Part shown: one piece after another, positions 44,401-55,300 of the stretch
Position numbering within the stretch: the first letter of the stretch is position 1
Layout: each line of letters opens with the position of its first letter
DNA from: Cololabis saira
Taxonomy: Eukaryota; Chordata; Actinopteri; Beloniformes; Belonidae
Length of the DNA stretch: 64,000 nucleotides
NCBI RefSeq assembly: GCF_033807715.1
Contig: NC_084606.1
Location: forward strand, 34,627,861 to 34,691,860
Direction of reading: 5' to 3'
The notes under the pieces: generated by a model
What the model saw: the letters and a program-made list of their open reading frames with translations, nothing else
Told to the model about the DNA's origin: nothing
Database searches by the model: none
Made by a program: the position numbers and the translations under genes

Positions 44401-45069
44401 TTCATTTTCATTTTGCTACCTGTTTCTTTGTATTACATTGTATCTCCATGTCTTCTCAGCTAGCGTCATCTGCACTTTGTCATATGTTGTTTTATTGTCT
44501 CTTTAGCTACTGCCATTATTCAAAGCACAACAATGTCTCCACCTGCTCAGAAAACTGTCCAGCTCCCTCATTGAATCGTGGAAGTGGAAGATCCACCCTG
44601 CAGAGTGGGAGGTGTTGAGCTGAATCTCAGGAATAGATCCAACTCCACTTCCCAGAGTGCACCAGTAGCAGCAAGCAGGCTGCTGGTCACCTGATCAGTC
44701 ATTGTCACTGATTTTGAGCACCTGAGAAAGACTGGGGGAAGCTCAGAGACAAACAAAAAAACTTTAGAGGAAAGAAGAAAGAAGCTCCAAGTCCACTCAT
44801 GGATTCAGTCCAAAGACGCCAATGGTCGGTGAAATGTTTTATTTGCTTTCATGCTGATTAATATGGTCGAGTTTATGTTAAAAATGTGGAAAGTTCTTGA
44901 AATAGGATTTTCTTTATTCAATTTAAAAGGCTTAAAAGATTGATTAATTTAAAAATGTTTAAGATGTTAACTTTTGTTTTTTGTCTTTAAAGGTTTACCA
45001 CCTATTAAGATGACGTGACCAAGAGATGGACTTGACAATGTCTCCACGTGCTCAGAAAACTTTCCAGGT
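44399..45069. other. Intergenic stretch, no gene seen
   Basis: ACAATGTCTCCACCTGCTCAGAAAAC near 44530 recurs near 45035 (ACAATGTCTCCACGTGCTCAG), a local duplication about 500 bp apart. Confidence 0.45.
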
Positions 45070-45545
45070 CAGCAAGGATATGTGTTAAACTTGGTTCAGC
45101 GCTCCCTCATTGAATCATTTCTTTCTTTCAATATCTCTTCCTGGTACAACCAACTCACCGCCAAACACAAAACAGGACTCTCACGTAAAGTGAATCATGC
45201 TGCCAAAATAACTGTCCCCCCATCTCCCCTTTCTGAGCTGTACAGCCACTCTGGGATCAGGAAGCCAACCTGATCACAAAGGACCCTTCTCACCCCCCCA
45301 TCACTCCTTCCAGCTACTACCATAAGGCAGGCATTTTAATGTACCACTGGCCTATAAACACATCTACAAGAAATCCTTCATCCCCTCTTCAATAGCCATA
45401 CTGAACAGCGCAAAACGAGCACCACAGTCAGCTGATACCTCAACACCCCATGTCATGTTTGTATATGTCTGTTTGAATGTTTCTTTGTGACTGGAGCCTC
45501 GTCAAAGACAATATTTCTGTAACCTTGTGTAACAGACGATAAAGT
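45070..45545 (+). pseudogene. LINE reverse transcriptase C-terminal fragment and tail
   Basis: Reads QRSLIESFLSFNISSWYNQL and SPLSELYSHSGIRKPT, then a broken FIPSSIAILN-like block and a tail with AACAGACGATAAAGTC. Typical of fish L2-like LINE ends. Confidence 0.6.
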
Positions 45546-45659
45546 CTTAACTTATCTAATGAGGCCCACTCATTATGACTGTTTCTGGTGAGGATGTCAG
45601 AAAAGTACCACTTCCTTGCATTCGTCAGTTGTGAATTATAAGAGGGAATTTTCTCTTTA

Positions 45660-46100
45660 TAGGTATCATAATGAAACTGGAGACTCCAGAGGCCAACTCA
45701 AAGCCAAGCCCATCGTTCTTCATAGGCCTGAACCCTCTCAGCCAAGAGTGGCTACAGATACCAGTTCAGAAGTGGAGTAATGATCGGCCACTCCCTCTCA
45801 ATGGATAACATCAAGCCATAAACCAACCTGAGACACTGACTCACTGATCAGTTCACTAGGATAAACACAGCCATGAAAAGAGTAAGGCATATTTAGAAGA
45901 GCCAGGTGAATGGGAAGAAGAAAGTCTCCACCATCAACACGTGTGCGCTACTACAGTAATCAGGTTCCCTGCTGGGACAGTATTGTAAAATGGCCACAGG
46001 AAGAGTTGGGAGCCACTGATATCAAGACAAGGAAGCTTTTCACGATGATCAGAGGATTTCATCCCACATCCAACACTATGATACTCTACACTCTCTATAT
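45660..46100 (+). pseudogene. LINE fragment, Dong/R4-like reverse transcriptase C-terminus
   Basis: NGKKKVSTINTCAL, then, in other frames, WPQEELGATDIKTRKLFTMI and RGFHPTSNT. The INTWA...DRKTRK...HP pattern is characteristic of Dong/R4-type elements (Rex6 in fish). Multiple frameshifts. Confidence 0.5.
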
Positions 46101-46428
46101 ACTCTACAGTATATGTAGATTGAGACTCTACATAGACTTTCCCATAGCAAAAGCCGGCCCTGAGATTAAGCATTTTCACATAAATTCATCCAGATCAACT
46201 TTTTTTGCACTAAAACTGCAGTTTAGATCACTCACAAAAAACACCAAGTTAGATGAACAAAGCTAACTTGTTCAACTCTTTCTTTCTTCTCGATTTTGTG
46301 ACCACGCCTCTGCCTGCGTGCCTGCGCTCTCCCGGGGTTTTTGCTATGGGCAATATGGGCGCGTCCAATAGGAGAGAAGGTGGAGGGTGGAAAAAAACCT
46401 TGCAAGTTGTAGATCAGAGACGATCAAA

Positions 46429-46602
46429 ATGGAGGAAAAAATTATTTTAAAACATAAAACATACTCTAGGTCCACTATGTCACAGGAAAGTCTCTCTGGA
46501 CTTGCCATCATCAGCATCAGTCATACAGTTGCACAACAGATTTCGTATGATGATGTAATTGATGATTTTGCTGCAAAGAAGGCTAGAAAAGTCAAGTTCT
46601 AG
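46429..46602 (+). pseudogene. hAT transposase C-terminal exon remnant
   Basis: ESLSGLAIISISHTVAQQIS then YDDVIDDFAAKKARKVKF and a stop codon. This matches the C-terminal dimerisation-region tail of TTF/ZMYM-type hAT transposases (SGLAL-SIEH...VI--FA--KAR). The catalytic part is missing. Confidence 0.62.
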
Positions 46603-46955
46603 ATTGCACTTTAGCACTTTACACCTGTTGTGAAAGGACGAAAGAGCCAGGTTAAAAAATCTGCTACAGATTCGGATTCATCACACTCGATTCAGATTAT
46701 GTGAATAAGCCTAATTGCATTTTTTTTATTTTCATTTTATTTTATTTTCATTATTTATACATTTGAATTTGGGAAGGATTTTTATACTCACTGTATTTCA
46801 TTTAATTTCATTTATTTGTCTTATTCATTTATTTATTAAAGATACATGGCTGTGCATTGATGGGATGTGGGTTTTTTTTTCCCTGCAGCGCCAGGGGGGG
46901 GTGGCGTTTGATGGACAGTTCGCCCAGGGTGCAAAAGTAGCCAGGACCGCCTCTG
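46603..46955 (+). mobile_element. Right end of the hAT element carrying the transposase remnant
   Basis: Ends GCCAGGACCGCCTCTG at 46955, a hAT terminal motif (complement CAGAGGCGGTCCTGGC). The matching left end was not found, so the element is truncated. Confidence 0.5.
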
Positions 46956-47669
46956 ATCAGCAGGCTTTATAACGGGGAGGCGTGATTGTTACGAACTCAG
47001 CAAGAAACTCAGCGGACTCAAGACACAACCTGAAGCGAAAGCTCACTTTCTTTATTTTTATTATTATCTTTGCAATAATAAGGTAAGGTAAATATTCTGA
47101 CCTTTTATTGGTAGAATTTGGGTAGAAATTGCTAGAATTTTAAAGTTGTTCTTCTCTGGTTTTACTGTATTCTTTCAGCTTGAAGTCTGGCACTCTCGTG
47201 ATGTTTTGGGAATGGGCTTATTGGCTTTAGAGGAAGATGATTTAGTTTCAACTGTTGATAATGCTAAAGGGAAGGATGGTGTAAAAACGTGTCTTTCGAA
47301 ATTGGAAAATACAGCTCTGAGTTTTAACATTTCCTCATTTTTTTGCGTTGTGTGTTAATACTTATCACATGAAAGGTTGTTTTGTTTTTCTAGTGATCCC
47401 GTTATATTGCTGAGACCGCTGTTGGACTGCAGTCAAGGACATTTCCTGTGCGCTCGTATTCCAAACTTTACGATTGGATGTAGCTCAACATAACTTTTGG
47501 TTTTCCAAATAAGTTTCCAAGAAAACCTAATCAGACAAACGTTAAAAAAATATATCCTTGTGTTGATCAATTATAAATCCATATATCAATTATAAAAAAC
47601 AGTTGATGACTGATCTAAATTCATATATATCGACAAGTATATCCACAAGTTATGAAGTGCCGTAATCAG
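46956..47669. other. Intergenic stretch, no gene seen
   Basis: A 70-codon frame at 47146-47358 is not recognised. Confidence 0.4.
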
Positions 47670-47895
47670 CAGTGTTTCCCAACCCTGGTCCTCGAGCCCC
47701 CCCTGTCCTGCATGTTTTAGGTGCTCCCCTGCTTCAGCACACCGTGATAAAAGTACCTGTGTCATCAACAGAGTTGTGCAGACCTTGGTGACAAGCTAAT
47801 TAGGACCATTAATTAGAATCAGGTGTGTTGGTGCAAGGAAACATCTAAAACATGCAGGATAGGGGGGGCTCGAGGACCAGGATTGGGAAACACTG
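47670..47895. mobile_element. Palindromic hAT-like MITE (CAGTGTTTCCCAACCCTGG)
   Basis: The two halves are complementary from CAGTGTTTCCCAACCCTGG at the left to CCAGGATTGGGAAACACTG at the right, with AATTAGAATCAGGTGTG inside. Same structure as 51709-51934. Flanks CCGTAATC and CCCTAATG are only roughly alike. Confidence 0.8.
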
Positions 47896-47955
47896 CCCTA
47901 ATGTATGGCGTTTGAGGCATGGTAAAAACCCTTTATCTTTTTTGACAAAAAAGTA

Positions 47956-47989
<34 letters not shown>

Positions 47990-48599
47990 CGTGTGTGTGA
48001 CAGTATACCAATGTTTGTACCTAGTAAAATGTTTGAAAGAATATAAAATACTTGGTATTTCACAAAATGATTTAAAAATGAGGGTGTGGGTAATCAACGT
48101 AGTACTGAAAAGGAGTATGGGAATTACTACCAGCAATTATGGAGAAATAAATTACCTCAAAAACAGCACATTAAACAAATAAGACTTTTGATCCCTTTAA
48201 ACCAAGTAAAATATTTGATTTTCACACTACTATTTCTCCAATTCTTTACAATAAAAGTGTTTCAAAATGAGGGTAGGAGTAGCTAATCCAGGCTTAATGT
48301 GAAATCTGGTAGTTAGTTGTACAAGTTATGATACATACATTTCCACAGAACACAAAAAAAACATTATGCAATGCAAAGTATCCAATAAACCCTTATAATT
48401 AAGTAAAATAATTTAATTTTATAGCTCAATTTATCAAAAAACTTGGATCTGGTACTTGTCAGAGAGAATGGCCTAGTTCAGTTCTAGTAAAGTTTGGAAT
48501 AGGAGTGCACTTGAAATTATAAGGAGCTGCTGTTTTGATAACACAAGTACGAAAACGGCTGGATTGACCGCAGCGCTGTACTGCGCCGGGCTGTAGGAC
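47896..48599. other. AT-rich intergenic stretch
   Basis: Short TA/TG microsatellite at 47957-48000. No gene seen. Confidence 0.5.
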
Positions 48600-49310
48600 T
48601 GCACTTAATGTTGCATCTCATGATGTGGTCCATTGTTTGTGGTTCCCCACACGCATGCATCACAGAATGTTAATTTCCATTTTTTCATGGATGCCTTGCA
48701 GCATCCTTCTCCGACCCGCAAATGGTTTTCCAGATAGCCCATGGTTGGTCATGGCCAGTTGCAAGACATTCATCTGGGATGATGCCTCTCTCTGTCCATT
48801 GGGTTGTCTGGCTGCCCAGGCTGTTCCACTGGTTTTGCCACTCCGTGGTCCTGGCGACAGATGGTGTGGTCCCCAGTTCTGGAGTGGTATCCAGGAAGCT
48901 GCTTCTGGACGTGAGCCGTTTCTGGGGGGCGAGGTGTTCGTGCAGTGAGTGCCGGTTGTCATGGGCCTGCTTGCTGCGCTCTGCTTTGGCAGTGACTGCT
49001 CTGCGGATGTCAGGGGGTGCGATGCCTGAGAGGGCGTAGAGGCAGTGTGTGGGGGTTGTTTTGATGCACCCAGTCACTATCCTGCAGGTCTCGTTGAGGA
49101 CAGGGTCCAGTTTACGTGCGTGACTTGATTTATACCATGCTGGGCAGGCATATTCGGTGGTTGAAAAGCATAGGGGTAGTGCTGTGGTACGCAGCGTGCT
49201 TGGGTGGGCTCCCCACTTTGAGTTGGTGAGTTGGCGCAGGAGGTTGTTCCTGGTGGACACCTTGGCTCTTGTCTGGACGTACTCTTTGTAGCTCAGGGTA
49301 CGGTCCAAGG
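48600..49310 (-). pseudogene. LINE reverse transcriptase C-terminal fragment
   Basis: The 207-codon minus frame at 49308-48685 reads SYKEYVQTRAKVSTRNNLLR, then TLRTTALPLCFSTTEYACPA, then LNETCRIVTGCIKTTPTHCL and LSGIAPPDIRRAVTA. This is the thumb/connector region found downstream of the catalytic core in several LINE clades (Jockey/I/RTE-X-like). No start of the element and no catalytic core are present; clade uncertain. Confidence 0.68.
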
Positions 49311-49467
49311 TTACACCCAGGTAGACTGGGTGCTGGTGGTTCTCAAGCCTTATTCCGTCCCAAGGCCACTACATACAGTATTTAATCATATGATCCATGA
49401 GTGTTAAACCTTATTTTTTAGGTTCCATGATTAGAATGTTTGAACGTCACTCAGTGAGCTCTTCAGC

Positions 49468-51318
49468 GTGATGTTTTTCAGAACCCGGTGGTGGACACCG
49501 GAAGTAAAGGATGCCGTCAGACTGAAGGAGTGCTACCGGGCTATGTTAGCCTGTGGGACTCCTGATGCAGTAGATGGGTACCAGCAGGCCAAGCAAGCTG
49601 CAGCTCGGGCAGTCCTGGAGGCAAAAACTCGGGTCTGGGAGGAGTTCGGTGAGGCCATGGAAGAAAACTCGCGGGCCACCCCGAGGAAATTCTGGCGAAC
49701 CGTTCGCGCCTCAGAAAGGGGAAACAGTACTCTGCCAACACCATTTACGGTGCAGGTGGGGAGCTGTTGACCTCGACTGGGGACTTCCATTGAGGAAGAA
49801 GAGAGTGTGGACTCGGGGACGTGCTCATCCATCACCCAAGCCGAGGTCACTGAGGTGGTTCGTAAGCTCCTCAGTGGCACCGGGGGTGGATGAGATTCGC
49901 CCTGAGTACCTCAAGTCGCTGGATGTCATAGGGCTGTCTTGGTTGACACGCCTCTGCAACATTGCATGGAGGAAGGGGACAGTACCGCTGGAGTGGCAAA
50001 CCGGGGTGGTGGTCCCTCTGTTTAAAAAGGGGGACCAGAGAGTGTGTTTCAACTATAGGGGGATCACACTTCTCAGCCTCCCCGGGAAAGTCTACGCCAG
50101 GGTACTGGAGAGAAGAATACGGCCCATAGTTGAACCTCGGATTCAGGAGGAACAATGCGGTTTTCGTCCCGGTCGTGGAACACTGGACCAGCTCTATACC
50201 CTCCGCAGGGTGCATGTTGGACTCCGGCAGGGCTGCCCTTTGTCACCAGTTTTGTTCATAATCTTTATGGACAGGATTTCTAGGTGCAGCCAGGGGCCGG
50301 AGGTGGCCCGGTTTGGGAACCACAGGATTTCATCTCTGCTTTTTGCGGATGATGTTGTCCTGTTGGCTTCATCGGACCGGGACCTTCAGCATGTGCTGGG
50401 GCGGTTTGAGGCCGATTGCGACGCGGCAGGGATGAGAATCAGCACCTCCAAAACCGATGCCATGGTTCTCCACCAGGAAAGGGTGGCGAGCCTTCTCCGG
50501 GTGGGTGGAGAAGTCCTGCCTCAGGTGGAGGAGTTCAAGTATCTTGGGGTCTTGTTCACGAGTGAGGGAACGATGGAGCCTGAGATTGACAGACGGATCG
50601 GTGCAGCGTCCGCAGTTATGCGGTCGATGTACCGGACCGTCGTGGTGAAGAGGGAGCTGAGTCGAAAGGCGAAGCTCTCGATTTACCGGTCAATCTACGC
50701 ACCTACCCTCACCTATGGTCATGAACTTTGGGTAGTGACCGAAAGGACAAGATTGCGGATACAAGCGGCCGAGATGAGTTTCCTCCACAGGGTGGCTGGA
50801 CGCTCCCTTTAGAGATAGGGTGAGGAGTTCGGTCACCCGGGAGGAGCTCGGAGTCGAGCCGCTGCTCCTTCACATTGAGAGGAGTCAGCTGAGGTGGCTT
50901 GGGCATCTGTACCGGATCCTCCTGGACACCTCCCTAGGGAGGAGTTCCAGGCATGTCCCTCATCCCTAGGGAGGAGTTCCAGGCATGTCCCTCATCCCTA
51001 GGGAGGAGTTCCAGGCATGTCCCTCATCCCTAGGGAGGTGTTCCAGGCATGTCCCTCATCCCTAGGGAGGTGTTCCAGGCATGTCCCTCCTCCCTAGGGA
51101 GGTGTTCCAGGCATGTCTCACTGGGTGGAGACCCCGGGGAAGACCCAGGACACGCTGGAGAGACTACGTCAATTGGTTGGCCTGGGAACGTCTCGGACTC
51201 CCCTCGGAAGAGCTGGAGGAAGTGTCTGGGGTGAAAGGCATCCCTGCTCAGGCTGCTGCCCCCTCAACCTGGTTCTGGATAAGCGGTGGAGAATGGATAG
51301 ATGGATGGATGTTTATTT
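49468..51318 (+). pseudogene. RTE/Rex3-like LINE, 5'-truncated with internal palm deletion
   Basis: The pre-RT region reads KDAVRLKECYRAM and FWRTVRASERG. After a frameshift comes the RT: FKKGDQRVCFNYRGITLLS, EEQCGFRPGRGTLDQLYTL, then directly HVGLRQGCPLSPVLFIIFMD and LLFADDVVLLAS. The segment normally lying between LDQLYTL and HVGLRQG, which carries the first catalytic aspartate, is missing (about 200 bp). The C-terminal part follows with a stop at 50812 and frameshifts. It contains a 32-bp tandem array at 50931-51122 and ends in GGATAGATGGATGGATG, the short tandem tail typical of RTE elements. Confidence 0.8.
50931..51122 (+). repeat. 32-bp tandem repeat, six copies, inside the RTE element
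   Basis: Unit TCCCTAGGGAGGAGTTCCAG followed by GCATGTCCCTCA. The first three copies have GGAGTT and the last three GGTGTT, so expansion went by blocks. CCTAGG palindrome at the start of each unit. Confidence 0.92.
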
Positions 51319-51708
51319 AAAAAAAAAAAAAAATGTTTTCAAAAGTTATGCATCATTGAAAGATCAAACAAAGGTATTGAAAGTTTTCTATGACAAGTAA
51401 CACAATGTTTAAAGGCACCTTATGTTGCAATACCAGGCCTGAACACAAGGGTGCAATATGAAAACTTTTTCAAAAAAGCGACAACTACTTACAATCAGCT
51501 GACCTGGGTGTTGCAGTCCTTGACGATGCTGGTTCCCACTTCAGCTGCTTCGGCTGGGCGAAGCACCGTTGCCCCAATGAGCTTCAAGACCAGCATGATA
51601 GGTTCCTGCCAAAATGTTGCCCCCATAAACTGGCTTCAAAACTTCTATTCAGAAACCCTTGGGTGACACCACAGAGGGCTTGTCTAGTTGTCTTCATACT
51701 GTCTATGG

Positions 51709-51934
51709 CAGAGGTGGGCAATCCTGGTCCTTGAGGGCCGGTGTCCCTGCAGGTTTTAGATGTTTCCCTGCTTCATTGCACCATGATACAAGTGACTGTG
51801 TCATTAACAGAATTGTGCAGCCCTGGATGACAAGCTGATGATGATGATTAATTAGAATCAGGTGTGTTAAAGCAGGGAAACATCTAAAACTTGCAGGGAC
51901 ACTGGCCCTCGAGGACCAGGATTGCCCGCCCGTG
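51709..51934. mobile_element. Palindromic hAT-like MITE with 8-bp duplication
   Basis: Perfect GTCTATGG at 51701-51708 and 51935-51942. Ends CAGAGGTGGGCAATCCTGG and CACGGGCGGGCAATCCTGG (reverse complement). Related in structure to 47670-47895. Confidence 0.92.
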
Positions 51935-52301
51935 GTCTATGGTGTCAGCTCCTGGTGTAGGACACAATGATGAAAGCCACCTCTAGTGGCAAAATATTGC
52001 ATTGCTGGAGCGTCCCCACTCATTAGCACATTATTCTCAGCACTTCTTTTATTTAGCATATTGATATCCCCAATATAGTCAGAAGGTAAATTGCTTCATC
52101 AGCAGATTTTTTTTAATATCTTATCTTCACAAAAAACGGTCTATTCCTTTTGTTCTTCCTGTTGTTCTCCCTCCCTTCTCAACACAGATGACTTATCATA
52201 CTCTCAGTTTGCCGACTTGAATTGTTGAGCAATAATAGCAGCTTCTTTTCATGCTGCAATTCTTTATATTTCCCTGCAGGTTAACATCTTTTATACCAAC
52301 C

Positions 52302-55300
52302 ATGTCAACCAGTGATCTATATGAAAAGCTTCCTCAGGTCCCAGTACCTGTTAGAGGTGAGATATTGTCAGGGGCACATGCACTCCTTTCATAGATTTGT
52401 TATATACAGAAAATATCAATTACATTTTAATGTTTTTTTTTGTTTTCTTACAGTTATTTCAAAGATTATTTGTTGCATCCTGCCCATTGCTCAGATTGCA
52501 ATCGGTGAGTAACAGAAACCTTAACTAATCATACAGGTGTTTTACTGAACTGTTTGAGTAGCAGCCTTCCCCTCTCTGTCCACCAGGGGCAGTATACCTG
52601 CACGACTGTCCCCGGCAGCCCTACATCCCCATCTATCTGATCGTGTTTGGGGTCTTGGGCGTCTTGAATGCAGTGCTTCCCATCTTGCCGAACACTCTCT
52701 GCATGGCCTTGAACTCGCTGATGTCCCTCCTCCTCTTCTGCTGGTTTATTGCTGGTGGGTTTTGATGACAAATAATCTCTTTCCTTTTTGCAGTGCACCT
52801 AAATTATATAATCATCACTGGTAGATAAAAGTACCAGTCTAGCCTTAATGACAGCATTGTTGCGACAGAACAGCAAGTGTTGGTGGTAGGGTTGCCACCC
52901 GTCCCGTAAAATACGGAATTGTCCTTTATTTGAGAAAAAAATGTTGCGTCCCGTATTGAACTAATACGGGACACGATTTGTACCGTATTTTCATTAACTT
53001 TTACACCATATTCTAGTTGAATTATTGAAATAAATGAACCTTTACACCATATTCTAGTTGAATTATTGAAATAAATTAACTTTTACACCATATTCTAGTT
53101 GAATTATTGAAATAAATTAACTTTTACACCATATTCTAGTTGAATTATTGAAATGAATTAACTTTTACACCATATTCTAGTTGAATTATTGAAATAAGTT
53201 AACTTTTACACCATATTCTAGTTTAATTATTGAAATAAGTTAACTTTTACACCATATTCTAGTTGAATTATTGAAATAAATTAACTTTTACACCATATTC
53301 TAGTTGAATTATTGAAATGAATGAACCTTTACACCATATTCTAGTTGAATTATTGAAATGAATTAACTTTTACACCATATTCTAGTTGAATTATTGAAAT
53401 AAATTAACTTTTACACCATATTCTAGTTGAATTATTGAAATTAACTTTTACACCATATTTTCACCTGTAGGCTATATTACATCTGGGCTGATGTGGACAT
53501 AGGAGGATATTTCAGTTGCTATATGGTTGTCTGTCTGTACAGTCATGCAAGTTCAATGCTATTAAAGCACTTTAAACTTTAAATCAAAGCATTTTGTTTT
53601 TTCATATAAAATAAACACATTTTTATTCAGTTTAGAAGTTTTGGGGCTTTTTTTTGGCTCCTGGGCGGCTGAAATCAGGGCGTCCCTTATTTCTATTTCT
53701 GAAAGGTGGCAAAGTTGGTGGCCATGCTGACTTTGCTTTTAATAACATTGCAACTGCCCACATGCACCAGAAGAAACTCATTAGAAGAGCGATATTCAAT
53801 AAAGATAAATTCTAGCGGTGCACTGAGGTCATGTGATATGTGTTTACGAGAGCTGTTCAGTTGCTAATGTTGAGGTGTCATTTCCTTTGAAACTCATGTT
53901 GAACTGCAGCTTCTAACAGATGAATCAGCTCATTTATAATCACGTTATTACAACTTTATATCCCGTATGAAGAAAGGAGTTATTGCAACTTTAACCATAG
54001 AAACTAAATATGGATATCATGAGGGAGATTCAGAGAGGAGGTTCAACACATTGACTCCAATGTTAAAATATCCAGCTTTATAGCAGTAATGAACATTTTT
54101 ACAACTTTGTTCAAAAAACCATTTTGGTCTTAGGTTTCATTTCACATCCATGACAACTCTGAGGGGGGTGAACTTTCTTGCACTATGTCAGAAGATTTTA
54201 TATAAAGAAGATCATTATAAACTATTAATCAGTGTCAGTGCTGTAGCAACACTTAAAGCCAGACTGAAACTTTTCATAAACACCCAACTCTTAAAATCAG
54301 ATAGTAATTAAAGAGCATATTGCAGGTTAGAATTTTTTTCAAAAATTATACCTGACCTTATGTGAAAATGACTATGTGAGAAGTTAATGTAGGATTTAAT
54401 AAGAGTTTTACAAGACATAAGGGCACGTATTCAGAGGAAAAAGTGGCTGATTTTAGCCAAGCTCCTTTTTTTTCGAACACCGCGTCACATGACGCAGCAG
54501 CAGGGAGACGTCTCCACAGCTCTGCCCCATCTGACTGCGCAGACCCCGTACGCACGTAGTCGGGTATCTGCTGAACCGAAGATATTTTCCTACGTTTGGA
54601 CTTGTCGTCCACTCGAAAACGCAAATAAACGAATGTTTGAAAAAAACTCCGGGCAAAGTGAAGATTTTTGAAAACTCCGTTTATGTAGATGCGTGTAGAC
54701 GGAGACAACCGCAGTTTTGCGTTTTCGAACGTCACATTATGCTCCAAAACAACAACAAATCTGCTCTGAGTCTGACGTCTAACGTGCGACCCAGAACTAC
54801 AGATGATCCACCATCTGTCCTCCAAGCTATTTATTAAATAAATGGTCTCTGCTCTGGACAGCCGTTTACTGCGTTACACCGACGCAGAGCCTACGCCGTA
54901 GAGTACGCGGCGACGCACAGCCCTACGCCGTACCCTACGGCGTCGATTTAACGCGGCAGCTCCGTGGTGGGACACGGGGGGACTCGAGCTCGTTACCCGA
55001 GAAGGGGACGCCGCTCCCGGGGAAGCGGCGCTGCAGAGGCGGCCCGAAGGCCAGAAGACCAGATGATCTACAGGTTTGGAATGCTTATGAATGTGGTCGA
55101 AAATGCAGATCTTCGGTTATGTGTGGAAGGTTTTTTTTTTTTAACAACGATGTAATGTGGATACACATTTTTTTTATAAACGAAGGGGGGGAAATATTCG
55201 GTTTTAAAAATACCCGGCTATTTCGGATGCATTTAATCAGAAAAAAGAGAAGATAATAAGCCTGTTTTCTGTTTAGAAAGTACAAACGTAGACAGATTAC

